Notes: generated from the letters alone by a model not told the origin. Positions 41,570-51,339 are shown, counted from the stretch's first letter. The stretch is 64,000 nt of DNA from Ciceribacter thiooxidans (GCF_014126615.1 NZ_CP059897.1:186001-250000), one strand, 5' to 3'. Numbers and translations are program-made.

Positions 41570-43243
41570 TCATGCGATTTCAAAGGCCGCCCTGACGAGC
41601 CGCCGTGTGTATTCTGTCTTCGGGCTTGAGAGCACATCCTCTACCGGCCCCTCCTCCACGATGCGACCGTGCTGCATGACGATGACGCGGTGACAGAGTG
41701 CGCGCACCACCTTGAGATCATGCGAGATGAAGAGATAGCTGAGACCCCTTTCCGCCTGGAGCTTTCGCAGGAGCTCGATAATCTGCGCCTGCACCGAGAG
41801 ATCGAGCGCCGACGTCGGTTCATCGAGCAGGATGAACTCGGGTTCAAGCGCCACGGCGCGGGCGATCGCGATGCGCTGGCGCTGCCCACCGGAGAACTCG
41901 TGCGGGAAACGCGACAGAATATCCGTCGGCATGCCGGCAGCATCGAGTGCGTCCTTGACCCGGTCGAGCCGTTCACCTCGCGTTTGCCCGAGCCCGTTGA
42001 CGATCAGCCCTTCCTCGATGATCTGCCCGATCGTCATGCGCGGGTTGAGGGAGGCGAACGGGTCCTGAAAGACGACCTGCATGCGCGACCTCAGCGGGCG
42101 CATCTCCTTGCGCGAGCGCCCGTCGATGCGCTCCCCGTCGAAACGGATCTCACCGGCACTCGGCTCATTCAGCCTCAGGAGCGACTGCCCGAAGGTCGTC
42201 TTGCCGGAACCGGATTCACCAACGATGCCGAGTGTCTCGTGCCGGCGAAGCATCAGGCCGAGACTGTCGACGGCAACCAATTCCCTGAGGTCCGGCCTGA
42301 AGAGGCCGCCATGGCGCATCGTGAAGCTGACCCGAACATCAAGCGCCGTCAGCAGCGGCTCGGCGTTCGCCGGAAGCGGCATGGCAGCCCCTTGCGGTTC
42401 GGAGGCGAGCAGTCGCCGCGTATAGGGATGGCGGGGCGCCTCGAACAGGCGCTTCGTGGTGTTGTGCTCGCGCATCTCGCCATGCTGCATCACATAAACA
42501 TAGTCGGAGAACTTGCGGACGATGGTCAGATCGTGCGTGATCAGCACCACAGCCATGCCGCGCTCTTGCTGGAGCGTGCGGATGAGGTTCAGGATCTGTG
42601 CCTGAACGGTGACGTCGAGCGCCGTCGTCGGCTCGTCGGCGATCAGCACATCCGGATCGTTCGCAAGAGCCATGGCAATCATGACCCTCTGCCGCTGCCC
42701 GCCCGAAAGCTGGTGGGGGTACTGCCTCAGCCGCGCTTCCGGTTCAGGGATCTGTACCTGCTTCAGAAGTTCGAGCGCCCGGGCTTCCGCTTGTCTGCGG
42801 CTCACCTTCGCATGCACACGGATCGCCTCGACGATCTGGCTGCCGACAGTGTGGAGCGGATTAAGGGAGCTCATCGGCTCCTGGAAGATCATCGATATCC
42901 GGTCGCCACGCAGCGCCCGGCGGGCGCGTGGCGAGAACGTCAGGATATTGGTGCCGTTGAAGGCGACCTTTGCGGCCGGAGACACCACGGCACGCTTCGA
43001 AAGCAGGCCCATCACGGTGCGGGCGGTGACCGATTTACCGGAACCGGATTCGCCGACGATCGCGATGGTCTCTCCGCGGTAGAGCTGGAAGGAGATGTCC
43101 TTTACCGCCTCGACCGACCCGTGCTCGACCCGGAAGGTCACGCCAATATTGCGCGCATCGATGATCGGGGCGTCGGACCGCTCGACGCTGTCGAAGCGCA
43201 TCGCCGGGGCATGATTTTCGATTGCCGCAAGTGCCATGACCAT
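41570..43243 (-). CDS. agpD: Double ATP-binding ABC protein of the alpha-galactoside importer (AgpD-like)
   Basis: Two ABC domains are fused: first Walker A GESGSGKSVTARTVMG, signature LSGGQRQRVMIAMALAND and DVLIADEPTTALDVTVQ; second GESGSGKTTFGQSLLR, FSGGQRQRIAIARAVALE and FILLDEPTSALDLSVQ. This DppD-DppF fusion is typical of peptide/opine/oligosaccharide importers of the Opp family. The start is ATG 43243 or ATG 43237; AAGGGAGA directly precedes them, and longer frames run into agpC. It is placed between the permeases and agaL2 in a single transcription unit on the minus strand and should energise uptake of alpha-galactosides. Confidence 0.87.
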   Translation of the reverse strand: MVMALAAIENHAPAMRFDSVERSDAPIIDARNIGVTFRVEHGSVEAVKDISFQLYRGETIAIVGESGSGKSVTARTVMGLLSKRAVVSPAAKVAFNGTNILTFSPRARRALRGDRISMIFQEPMSSLNPLHTVGSQIVEAIRVHAKVSRRQAEARALELLKQVQIPEPEARLRQYPHQLSGGQRQRVMIAMALANDPDVLIADEPTTALDVTVQAQILNLIRTLQQERGMAVVLITHDLTIVRKFSDYVYVMQHGEMREHNTTKRLFEAPRHPYTRRLLASEPQGAAMPLPANAEPLLTALDVRVSFTMRHGGLFRPDLRELVAVDSLGLMLRRHETLGIVGESGSGKTTFGQSLLRLNEPSAGEIRFDGERIDGRSRKEMRPLRSRMQVVFQDPFASLNPRMTIGQIIEEGLIVNGLGQTRGERLDRVKDALDAAGMPTDILSRFPHEFSGGQRQRIAIARAVALEPEFILLDEPTSALDLSVQAQIIELLRKLQAERGLSYLFISHDLKVVRALCHRVIVMQHGRIVEEGPVEDVLSSPKTEYTRRLVRAAFEIA

Positions 43244-43250
43244 TCTCCCT

Positions 43251-44384
43251 TCAGTACGGATCGACGGCATCGCGCAGCCCGTCACCGAGCGCGTTGAAGG
43301 CAAAGACCGTCACGAGCACGAAACCGACCGGTGCCAGGATCCACGGATAGGAGCCGATGACCGAATAGGTCGCGGTGTCCTGTAGCATCAGCCCCCAGGA
43401 AACGAGCGGTGGCTTGACGGCAAAGCCAAGAAAGCCAAGGAAGGACTCCAAGAGCACCACACTCGGGATATTGAGCGTGACGGCTACGATCACATGGCTC
43501 ATCACGTTCGGGAGAATATGCTGAAAGATAATCCGGCGATCCGTCGCGCCGATCGCTATGGCCGCGCGCACATAGTCGATGCGGGCAAGCGCCAGCGTCT
43601 TGCCGCGAACCTCCCGCGACATCTGGGCCCAGCCGAGCGCCGACATCACCACGACAACGAAGGTGAGAAAGACATGGGTCGGCGCCGTGACCGGGATGAG
43701 GGAGGTAAGTGCAAGGTAGAGCGGCAATTGCGGGAAGGCGAGCACAATCTCGACGAAGCGCTGGATCCAGGCATCCGCGACCCCGCCAAAATAGCCGGAC
43801 GCCAGCCCCACAGTTGTGCCGACGACGGTGACGATCAGCACCACGCTGAGCGCAATGGCGAGTGAAACACGAGAGCCGTGGATCGCTCTCGAGAGCACGT
43901 CACGGCCGAACTTGTCGGTCCCAAGGAGATGCACCGGCTCACCATCGGTCGAACCGAAGAAGTGCCGGTCCGTCGGCACGAGGCCGAGAAGCCGGTACTC
44001 GCTTCCCCGGACGAAAAAACCGAGATAGCGCGGTTTGTCGTAATCCGGTCCGACGATCGGCTGGAAGGTGACCGGATCCAGTTCCTCGGTCTCCGCGTTC
44101 GCGTAGACCCGCGGGAAGATGCTGAGCCGCCCGTCCTTGTCCCGGAAACTGATGGTCTGGGGCGGCGAGAAGCTCGCATCCGTCGCCATCGGGCTCATCG
44201 GCGAGAAGAATTCGGCAAACAGCGCCGTGATCATCAGTAGCACAACCAGCACCAGGCCGATCATACCGGTCAGCGAGCGCCTGAAGCGGCGCCAGACCAG
44301 GGCCGAGTAGCTCTCATTGCCACTCGTTCGTGCAACCGTTTCCGCGGCGACCGGATCGGGCCGGATTTCCTCGAGTGCCGCCAT
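43251..44384 (-). CDS. agpC: ABC permease, OppC/DppC type (AgpC-like)
   Basis: The 377-residue protein has an N-terminal helix (GMIGLVLVVLLMITALFAEF), a long periplasmic insert of about 110 residues containing HLLGTDKFGRDVLSRAIHGS, and five further membrane spans with the EAA-type loop REVRGKTLALARIDYVRAAI followed by IGATDRRIIFQHILPN. This is the DppC/OppC permease pattern. Its start is one base after the stop of agpB, so the permeases are coupled. Together with AgpB it forms the inner-membrane channel of the importer. Confidence 0.87.
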   Translation of the reverse strand: MAALEEIRPDPVAAETVARTSGNESYSALVWRRFRRSLTGMIGLVLVVLLMITALFAEFFSPMSPMATDASFSPPQTISFRDKDGRLSIFPRVYANAETEELDPVTFQPIVGPDYDKPRYLGFFVRGSEYRLLGLVPTDRHFFGSTDGEPVHLLGTDKFGRDVLSRAIHGSRVSLAIALSVVLIVTVVGTTVGLASGYFGGVADAWIQRFVEIVLAFPQLPLYLALTSLIPVTAPTHVFLTFVVVVMSALGWAQMSREVRGKTLALARIDYVRAAIAIGATDRRIIFQHILPNVMSHVIVAVTLNIPSVVLLESFLGFLGFAVKPPLVSWGLMLQDTATYSVIGSYPWILAPVGFVLVTVFAFNALGDGLRDAVDPY

Positions 44385-44385
44385 C

Positions 44386-45393
44386 TCACGCCCTCCCCGT
44401 TTCGCGCACGCGGGGGTCGAGCAGTGCCAGCAGCATGTCGGCGATAATGTTGCCGACGATCAAGGTCGCGGCCAGCACCATCATGAACGTCGCAGTGACG
44501 TAGACATCCCCCACCGCCATTGAGCCGACGATTGCCGGCCCCACCGTCGGCAGCGAGAAGATGATCGCCGTCTCGATCTCACCCGTCAGCATGTAGGGCA
44601 GAACGACGCCCTGGTACATGACCAGCGGATGGAGCGCATTCGGAACGGCATGCCGCAGGATGACGGCGCCTTCCGAAAGTCCCTTGGCACGCGCCGTCTC
44701 GATATACTGCGCATTCAACGTGTCGAGGAGATTGCCGCGCATGACACGCATATTGTATGCGAGCCCGCCAAACACGGCGATCGCGACCACCGGCCAGACA
44801 TGGCTGACGAGATCAGCGAACTTTGCCCAGGACCAGCGTGTGCCGCCATATTGGGGAGAAAAGAAGCTTCCGATCTCCGAGACGTCATAGTGGAAGACCA
44901 TCAGGTAGACGAGCACCAGAGCCATCAGGAAGCGCGGGATCGTCATGCCGAGAAAGGACACCGTCGACAGCAGATTGTCGACCCAGGAATACTGTCGCGT
45001 CGCAGCCCAGATCCCGAAACCGATGCCGAAGAGCGAGGCAAGGATATGGCAGACGAGAGCCAACGCCAGCGTTCGCGGCAGTCGTTCGCCGACGACCTCG
45101 GCGACGGGCTTGTTGTAATAGAAACTGTAGCCGAAATCGCCGCGCGTCACGATGCCCGAAACCCAGTTGAGGTATTGGACGACCATCGGCTTGTCGAGGC
45201 CGTGTTCCACCCGGTAGGCCTGGGCCTGCGCCTCCGCCTGCTCGAAGGATGCGCCCCCCTGGTTCATCAGCTGCGAGCGGATGTAGTCGGCATAATCGCC
45301 GGGCGGGGCTTGGATGATCGCAAAGGTCACGACGCTCAGGATCAGGAGCACCGGCACGGCCGAACCGATCCGTGTCAGAAGAAATCTCACCAT
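44386..45393 (-). CDS. agpB: ABC permease, OppB/DppB type (AgpB-like)
   Basis: The product starts MVRFLLTRIGSAVPVLLILS, the usual N-terminus of DppB/OppB permeases, followed by six membrane spans and the EAA loop DTLNAQYIETARAKGLSEGA with VILRHAVPNALHPL. ATG 45393 is favoured over a GTG two codons upstream since GGAGAG lies six bases before it. It is the second gene in the ABC operon, after a GC-rich hairpin (45446-45470) that separates it from the binding-protein gene. It pairs with AgpC in the membrane. Confidence 0.87.
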   Translation of the reverse strand: MVRFLLTRIGSAVPVLLILSVVTFAIIQAPPGDYADYIRSQLMNQGGASFEQAEAQAQAYRVEHGLDKPMVVQYLNWVSGIVTRGDFGYSFYYNKPVAEVVGERLPRTLALALVCHILASLFGIGFGIWAATRQYSWVDNLLSTVSFLGMTIPRFLMALVLVYLMVFHYDVSEIGSFFSPQYGGTRWSWAKFADLVSHVWPVVAIAVFGGLAYNMRVMRGNLLDTLNAQYIETARAKGLSEGAVILRHAVPNALHPLVMYQGVVLPYMLTGEIETAIIFSLPTVGPAIVGSMAVGDVYVTATFMMVLAATLIVGNIIADMLLALLDPRVRETGRA

Positions 45394-45445
45394 TGCCACT
45401 CTCTCCGTTGCGACAACGACCCCTCCGGTTGACCCCTTGTGCTGC

Positions 45446-45470
45446 CCGGCCGCGCCTCACGCGCGGCCGG
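45446..45470 (-). terminator. Intercistronic hairpin between agpA and agpB
   Basis: CCGGCCGCGC (45446-45455) and GCGCGGCCGG (45461-45470) form a perfect 10-bp stem with a CTCAC loop and no T run. After a binding-protein gene such structures usually protect the upstream mRNA and let the binding protein be made in excess over the permeases. Confidence 0.6.
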
Positions 45471-45491
45471 TAGGGGCTTCGGGGAGGAAAG

Positions 45492-47579
45492 TCAGTTCAT
45501 CGGGCCACCGTCACCCGGCTTGCCGGGCAACTGCTCCGGATAGAGCTCGTACTTGCCCTGACGGTCGGCCGCGACCCACATCCGCTCGCGCATGATCGAA
45601 TCTTCGGCCCAGTTGAACATGTAGATCGGCGTGCCGGCGGGGACGTTCGAGAACCGCTTGTTGATGATGAGTGCCCCGGGATATTCCGTCAGTCCGATCG
45701 TATAGAGGTTCTCGGTATAGACCTTCTGGTACTTCTTCATCAGCTCCGCCCGCTCGGCATTATCCTGCGAGGTGATGAAGCGATCGACAAGCGAGACCAT
45801 TTCGGCCTCGAACGGCATGATGTCGACGTCCTTGCCCTCGGGCGCACGATGGTTCCAGCTCGTACGCGGCCCGACAGGTGCCAGTTGCTCCGTGTTCTGC
45901 ACCACCGAGGAAAGCTCGGTCGTATTCCGGCGCACGGCCCAGTCGAAGCGGCCGGAATAGTGGGCCGCATCGCGCTGGTTGGAGTCGAGCGCGTTGATCA
46001 CGACGCGAATCCCGAGCTTTGCCATCTGTCCGACGAGACCCTCAGCGAGACTCTTGTCGGTCGTGTATCCGTTGTTGACCAGAACCACGATCTCGACGTT
46101 CCGCCCGCCGGCGGTGCCGGCCGGGAAATTGACGATGCCATCGGAGTCGGTGTCAACCAGGCCGATCTTTCCAAGCGCTGACTTCGCCGCCTCGAGGTCA
46201 TAGGGATAGTAGACAGTGGAATTGCGATCGTAAAAGCTCGTCCCGGACGACAGTCCGCCCGGATAGATCGCCGCAAATGGCCCTTTCACCAGACTGTCGC
46301 CGATTGCCTTGCGATCGAGCGCCGAGGTCACCGCCTTGCGGAATTCGGGGTTGCGATTGAGCTCCCGGACAGCCTGTTCCCGCTCGTCCGGATTGCCCCA
46401 GCCGTTAGCCGAGAAGTTCATGAGGAGATTGTACCCGATCAGACGCGGTCCGAAGGCCAGGCGCGCCGGTGCGTCGGGCTCCGCAGCCCGCTTCAGCGCC
46501 GCCACGAAGTTTTCCGGCTGCTCGAGATTGGAGATATCCCCCGAACCGGCCACCGCCTGCACGTCACGGTCCGCCCAGGTCGAGAGCTTGTAATGCACCT
46601 CGTCGAGATAGGGCAACTGCTGGCCCTTCTCGTCCACTTTCCAGTAATACGGATTGCGACGCATGACGATGATGTCGTCCGGGCGGTACTCGACCGGCAC
46701 CCAGGCACCCATCACCGGCATGTTCATGTATTCCGGCGGGAAGGCGTTCTTGAACTGGTCATAGCTGTTGTCGGAGTACTTCGGGTGCTGCGGTTTCAGC
46801 ACATGCGCCGGACCCGGACAGAAGCTCGGATAGGCCATCGTATAGAGGTACTGCTTCGGGAAGGCCCCTTTGAAGCTCCATTCGACGGTGTAATCGTCGA
46901 TCTTGACGAGCGTCGTCCCCTCGCCGAAGGCCTCCGGAGAGGCACCGCCGCCAAGCGGGGAAACCTTCGGATCGAGGACCGCATCCTCCCAGTAGAACAT
47001 GACGTCTTCGGCGGTGAACGGATGGCCGTCCGACCATTTGGCGCCCTTGACCAGATGCATGGTCAGCTTGTGGCCGTCCTTCGACCATTCCCAGCTCCTG
47101 GCGAGGTTCGGCAGCGGCTCGGTGTCCTCGGCATTGACCTGGAAGAGCGGCGCTGTGCGCGTCAAACATTCGGAAAGCCCGATGTCGATCCCGCCCCAGC
47201 CCTGGCTCTGCCCGGCCATATAATTCCAGCCTTCAGGCCGGCCGCCGATCACGTGCCTCAGCGTATCGCCGTAGACGCCGATCCCGTCGGGCATGTTGGC
47301 CACCTTGTAGACCAGCGGCTGCTCCGGCAGGCGGTCTTTCAACGGCGGCAGCTTGCCGGCCTTCTCGAACTTCTCGGAGACCCATTCCGGCTCAGAGTAT
47401 GCGGGCAGCGCCTTGAACTCGAGGATCGAATCCCGCGCGACATAGGTGACTTTGGCTTCCGCCGGAAATGCCGGCGGCTCCGGTGGCGTCGTGGTCTCGA
47501 AGGCATGCGCCGTCAGCGCGAATGTCGAAACGCCGACACTCAGCAACGCAAATTTTCCGAACTTCTTTCGATCGTACAT
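45492..47579 (-). CDS. agpA: Periplasmic solute-binding protein of the alpha-galactoside importer (AgpA-like)
   Basis: ATG 47579, preceded by GGGAGGAACGGGACG, starts a 695-residue SBP_bac_5 family protein with a signal peptide (LLSVGVSTFALTAHA). Diagnostic segments are ARSWEWSKDGHKLTMHLVKG, AKWSDGHPFTAEDVMFYWED, PDDIIVMRRNPYYWKVDEKG and AVTSALDRKAIGDSLVKGPF, all typical of peptide/oligosaccharide-binding proteins of the Opp family. It is longer than standard members (about 530), as is the alpha-galactoside-binding AgpA of Sinorhizobium. It lies between agaL1 and agpB. Ligand specificity is inferred from the flanking GH4 galactosidases. Confidence 0.86.
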   Translation of the reverse strand: MYDRKKFGKFALLSVGVSTFALTAHAFETTTPPEPPAFPAEAKVTYVARDSILEFKALPAYSEPEWVSEKFEKAGKLPPLKDRLPEQPLVYKVANMPDGIGVYGDTLRHVIGGRPEGWNYMAGQSQGWGGIDIGLSECLTRTAPLFQVNAEDTEPLPNLARSWEWSKDGHKLTMHLVKGAKWSDGHPFTAEDVMFYWEDAVLDPKVSPLGGGASPEAFGEGTTLVKIDDYTVEWSFKGAFPKQYLYTMAYPSFCPGPAHVLKPQHPKYSDNSYDQFKNAFPPEYMNMPVMGAWVPVEYRPDDIIVMRRNPYYWKVDEKGQQLPYLDEVHYKLSTWADRDVQAVAGSGDISNLEQPENFVAALKRAAEPDAPARLAFGPRLIGYNLLMNFSANGWGNPDEREQAVRELNRNPEFRKAVTSALDRKAIGDSLVKGPFAAIYPGGLSSGTSFYDRNSTVYYPYDLEAAKSALGKIGLVDTDSDGIVNFPAGTAGGRNVEIVVLVNNGYTTDKSLAEGLVGQMAKLGIRVVINALDSNQRDAAHYSGRFDWAVRRNTTELSSVVQNTEQLAPVGPRTSWNHRAPEGKDVDIMPFEAEMVSLVDRFITSQDNAERAELMKKYQKVYTENLYTIGLTEYPGALIINKRFSNVPAGTPIYMFNWAEDSIMRERMWVAADRQGKYELYPEQLPGKPGDGGPMN

Positions 47580-47675
47580 CGTCCCGTTCCTCCCTCTTTG
47601 GCAAATGCACCAAGCACCGACCGACCGCACCGAGGCGAAGGCGCCGACTCCCCTCGTCGCCCTGTACTTCCCGCC

Positions 47676-49142
47676 TCAGCCTGCCTTCTTCATCGCAGCC
47701 TTTTCCGCCCGGATCTCGTCGAGCGAGCGAACCTCACGCCGTGCGGAGCCGGCCCACTCCCGTGTCTTGACCTTTGCGTTCGCCAGCCGCTCCCGCGCCG
47801 CCTGAACCGCATGCGCGTATTGCGGCAACCAGCGCGCCCCAGCGACGACCATCTCGTCAACCATCTGCCAGACCTCCTCCGGGGTGGCGACGGCACCGAC
47901 CAGCGGATCATGCAAGACGGCAAGTTTCAGGAGGTCTATATCCCCCGAGATCGCCGCGTGGACCGCCATCCGCTGGACGTTGATCGAGGCCATGCAGGTA
48001 GCCGCGCAGGCCTCCGGCAATGTGATGCCCGAAACCATGTTGATGCCGAAACGATCGACGAAACCCGGCGACTCGATAATGGCATCCGCCGGCAGGTTGG
48101 CGATGACGCCATTGTTCTTGACGTTGAAGTGGCCGCGATAGACCCGTCCGGTCTCCAACGCCTCGAGAATGTGGCTGGCGTGCTCGTTCGAGCGCCTCGT
48201 CGCGTCGATCGGCTTGCCCGCCGACTCCAGAAACTGCGGGAAATCGCTCTCGAACCAGTTGCGGGTCTCGATCGAATACCGGAGGTAACCGCCGGTCTCA
48301 CCATGGATCCAGTCGGACATGTCGATCCACCGGGCAATCTCCTCCGGGCGCTTGCGATACCACGGCAGGTATTCCGAAAGATGGCCGTTGCTTTCGGTGG
48401 AATAGACGCCGAAGCGCTTCAGCACGTCGATGCGAAGCTTCTCCTGCTGCGAATAGACGGGATGCCCCTCAAAGGCCGCCACCAGTTCATCCTTGCCGAT
48501 CTTGCGGCCGTTCAGCCGCAGGTCGATGAACCAGGTCTGGTGGTTGATACCGGAACAGACATAGTCGAGTTCGGCTACCGACCCCGCACCGAGCACTTCG
48601 GCGATCTGCTCGGCGCCGTGCTGTACGCCATGGCACAGCCCCACGGTATCGACCTTGCCGTACTCGATCGCCGCCCAGGTGTTCATGGCCATCGGGTTGG
48701 CGTAGTTCAGGAACTTCGCGCCCGGCGCGGCAACTTCGCGGATGTCCTTGCAGAAATCCAGAATGACCGGAATGTTGCGCTGGCCGTAGAGAATGCCACC
48801 GGCGCAGATGGTGTCTCCGACGCACTGGTCGATCCCGTATTTGAGCGGGATCGCGATGTCGTCGGCATAGGCTTCCAGCCCGCCCACGCGCACGCAGCTG
48901 ATGACATAGCGCGCACCTTCGAGCGCCCGGCGCCGGTCTGTGGTCGCGGTCACACGCGCCGGCAGCCGGTTGGCCTCGATCATTCTTTGGAGAATGTCGC
49001 GGATCATGCCGAGATTGCGCTTGCTGATGTCGGTTAGGGCGAATTCCACGTCATGGAACTCGGGAACACACAGAATATCGGTTGCAAGCTTCTTGGTGAA
49101 ACCGATGCTGCCGGCACCGATAATAGCGATTTTGAAACCCAT
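47676..49142 (-). CDS. agaL1: GH4-family alpha-galactosidase (AgaL1-like)
   Basis: The 488-residue protein starts KIAIIGAGSIGFTKKLATDI, the NAD+ loop of GH4 enzymes, and has CVRVGGLEAYADDIAIPLKY, NYANPMAMNTWAAIEYGKVD, VGLCHGVQHGAEQIAEVLGA and YVCSGINHQTWFIDLRLNG with the metal-site Cys and His. It is the first gene of the minus-strand agp unit and is divergent from the AraC-type activator. It is clearly a different GH4 subgroup from the enzyme at 40173, so two non-redundant glycosidases bracket the transporter; one may prefer raffinose-type oligosaccharides and the other melibiose, which is only a guess. Confidence 0.84.
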   Translation of the reverse strand: MGFKIAIIGAGSIGFTKKLATDILCVPEFHDVEFALTDISKRNLGMIRDILQRMIEANRLPARVTATTDRRRALEGARYVISCVRVGGLEAYADDIAIPLKYGIDQCVGDTICAGGILYGQRNIPVILDFCKDIREVAAPGAKFLNYANPMAMNTWAAIEYGKVDTVGLCHGVQHGAEQIAEVLGAGSVAELDYVCSGINHQTWFIDLRLNGRKIGKDELVAAFEGHPVYSQQEKLRIDVLKRFGVYSTESNGHLSEYLPWYRKRPEEIARWIDMSDWIHGETGGYLRYSIETRNWFESDFPQFLESAGKPIDATRRSNEHASHILEALETGRVYRGHFNVKNNGVIANLPADAIIESPGFVDRFGINMVSGITLPEACAATCMASINVQRMAVHAAISGDIDLLKLAVLHDPLVGAVATPEEVWQMVDEMVVAGARWLPQYAHAVQAARERLANAKVKTREWAGSARREVRSLDEIRAEKAAMKKAG

Positions 49143-49344
49143 TCGTCAGACCCTTCTTGCGGAGTTCGTACCACAACCGACGGCGAGTATTGCACGATGA
49201 GATTCTATTGGCGGCGTACCGCAAACAGGCCAGAAATCCGGCCGTTTTCGCGCTGTTCCTCTCCGAAAATTCGCTCTCCGACTTCTCCTGTGACGGCGAT
49301 TATGCGTATATTCCCGAGCTGGGCCAGAGAAGGATTGTGCTATC

Positions 49345-50268
49345 ATGGGTAATTTTGTGCTGCAAAATCTTCTCGATTTCGGGCCAGCAAGCCGCACCGT
49401 GTCGCTGCCCAGAGGGCGCCAGAGCCTGCACACAATGCCGACCAGCGGCGGTTACGAGATCCGGCGCGGGGGAAATTATGACTGGGACGGACGCAAGCGC
49501 GGCCTCGCTCCCTTCACTGTCCTGCAGCACACCGTCGGCGGACGGGGGAACCTGCGCTACGAGAACCGCACCGTGCAGGTTCGTCCGGGTGAGACGCTGC
49601 TCCTCATCGTTCCACACAACCACCGCTACTGGCTGGAAAGGGACGAGACCTGGGCGTTCTTCTGGATTTCCATGAACGGCGAGGAGGCGCTGCGCATCCA
49701 CCGCTCGATCCTTGCAATGACGGGTCCCGTCCTGCGACTGAAGACCGAGACGATCGACCAGTTGGCACATTGCTGCCACCGACTGGTCACCGGCGCGGAA
49801 ACGCCGGGGGCGGCCTCTGCGATCGCTTACGAGGCTGCAATGGCGCTCTATGACGACGTCTTCGGCTCCCATCCGACGTTCGCCCAGGAATACCGTGCCC
49901 TGCAACATGTCCTGAGCCACATCGAGGCGCACCTTGACCAGCGTCTCGCGGTCGGCGAGCTCGCAGCCGTCGCCGGCCTGAGCCGCGCGCACTTCTCGCG
50001 CATTTTCACCGCCAGCGAGGGTCTGCCGCCGGCGGAGTTCGTCCTGCAGAAACGCCTTCGGCGCGCAGCCAAGCTCCTGACCAAGACTGCGGACATGCCG
50101 ATCAAGGAGGTCTCCGCCCTCTGCGGCTTTGACGACCCGAACTACTTCTCAAAAGTCTTCCGCCGTCTTTACGGCACCAGCCCAAGCGATTTCAGAACCA
50201 GCGGCATGTATGCGAGCGTCGCAAGCCCGGCGGCGCAAAAGCGACGGCAAGCCGTCCCGGCCGGCTGA
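49345..50268 (+). CDS. agpT: AraC-family activator of the alpha-galactoside genes (AgpT-like)
   Basis: The product of 307 residues has an N-terminal AraC cupin-like sensing domain (about 30-150) and a C-terminal double helix-turn-helix: LAVGELAAVAGLSRAHFSRI for the first, PIKEVSALCGFDDPNYFSKV for the second, ending FRRLYGTSPSDFR. It is divergent from agaL1 with 202 bp between the starts, which should hold the activator-dependent promoter. In Sinorhizobium meliloti AgpT activates the agp genes in response to alpha-galactosides; the name here rests on family and position. Confidence 0.82.
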   Translation: MGNFVLQNLLDFGPASRTVSLPRGRQSLHTMPTSGGYEIRRGGNYDWDGRKRGLAPFTVLQHTVGGRGNLRYENRTVQVRPGETLLLIVPHNHRYWLERDETWAFFWISMNGEEALRIHRSILAMTGPVLRLKTETIDQLAHCCHRLVTGAETPGAASAIAYEAAMALYDDVFGSHPTFAQEYRALQHVLSHIEAHLDQRLAVGELAAVAGLSRAHFSRIFTASEGLPPAEFVLQKRLRRAAKLLTKTADMPIKEVSALCGFDDPNYFSKVFRRLYGTSPSDFRTSGMYASVASPAAQKRRQAVPAG

Positions 50269-50298
50269 TCGTACTGTCCGATCTCGGCGTAGAGGACA

Positions 50299-51339
50299 TC
50301 ATCGGGCGCCTCCCGGCACCTCGCCGTCGCTCTCGCCGGGCACGAGCGTCATCGGCCAGAGCAGGCGTGCCGGACGCCCGGCATAAGGCTCCGCATACGC
50401 AGGCATTGCAGCGAGCAGCGTCTCGGCAAGCGCTATGCCGAGGTCGCGCAGCGACAGGGTGAAGGCCGTAAGCCGCGGTGACAGGAAATGCGAATGCGGG
50501 CTCTGACGACCAATTACGGCGATGTCGCGTCCCGGCACCAGCCCGGCCTCGTTGAGCCCGCGATAAAGGCCGGTCGAACTGACCTCGTTGACAAGCAGGA
50601 TCGCCGTCGGCCGCTCCTTGCACGCCAAAAGATCACGGGCGATCTGATAGCCACCCGCCTCGTTCGGGGTCGAACGGAAGATGTGTTCCTCGGCAAGCTC
50701 AAGTCCGTGCCGCCCAAGCACCTCCCGGCAGCGGTCGACGAAGACATATCCGAGGTTTGCGTCGTCATGGGGCCGGCTGACGGCAATACGGCGGTGCCCC
50801 TTCTCGACCAGCCGCTCCACCGCCGTCTCCGCCATCCCTTCAAAGTCGAGGTCGATCCACGGCTGTCCGACATCGGTCAGGCTTCGCCCGAGCGTGATGA
50901 AGGGGATCTTGCGTTTGGCGAGCAGTTCGAAGCGGGCGTCGTGGCGCCGGGTCGCAGAGAGAATGATGCCATCGGCAAAGCCACGCGCCACGACGCGTTT
51001 CAGGTAGTCGCGCGGGTCTTCCTCGGAGGAACACAACAGCGCAACGAGATCGAGTCCGTGACGGGCAAAGACCGTCTGTACGCCGTCGAAGACGCTCATG
51101 AAGAAGGTGTCGCCCTGGCCGGTGATTTCCGGCCCAGTCTGCATCATGAAGCCGATGACGCCGGTCGATCCCTTGCGCAGCGCCCGCCCCGACTGATTGG
51201 CGACATAGCCCAGGCTCTCCGCCGCCTGAAGCACGCGTCTGCGGGTCTCTTCCGCAACATCCGGCTTGCCGTTCAGCGCGCGGGAAACCGTGCCGATCGA
51301 GATGCCGAGCTGGTCCGCAAGCTGGCGAATTCCCTTCAT
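50299..51339 (-). CDS. LacI-family transcriptional repressor
   Basis: From ATG 51339 the product begins MKGIRQLADQLGISIGTVSR and continues ALNGKPDVAEETRRRVLQAA, the LacI helix-turn-helix plus hinge with LGYVANQSGRALR. The C-terminal periplasmic-binding-like domain contains GVIGFMMQTGPEITGQ, DGIILSATRRHDARF and FITLGRSLTDVGQPWIDLDF. It is divergent from the sugar importer operon and is almost certainly its repressor: a perfect LacI-type operator (51417-51430) sits just after the -10 of that operon. An upstream in-frame extension to 51438 is unlikely because it would read through the operator. Confidence 0.92.
   Translation of the reverse strand: MKGIRQLADQLGISIGTVSRALNGKPDVAEETRRRVLQAAESLGYVANQSGRALRKGSTGVIGFMMQTGPEITGQGDTFFMSVFDGVQTVFARHGLDLVALLCSSEEDPRDYLKRVVARGFADGIILSATRRHDARFELLAKRKIPFITLGRSLTDVGQPWIDLDFEGMAETAVERLVEKGHRRIAVSRPHDDANLGYVFVDRCREVLGRHGLELAEEHIFRSTPNEAGGYQIARDLLACKERPTAILLVNEVSSTGLYRGLNEAGLVPGRDIAVIGRQSPHSHFLSPRLTAFTLSLRDLGIALAETLLAAMPAYAEPYAGRPARLLWPMTLVPGESDGEVPGGAR

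Noticed and set aside
40104..43297. Two long plus-strand frames (about 530 and 540 codons)
   Set aside because: Both are antisense to agaL2 and agpD and show no domain; GC-rich codon bias keeps the opposite strand open.
46593..49037. An open frame of more than 800 codons on the plus strand
   Set aside because: It lies antisense to agaL1 and agpA, whose products carry clear family motifs; the product is a His/Arg/Asp-rich shadow typical of high-GC genes.
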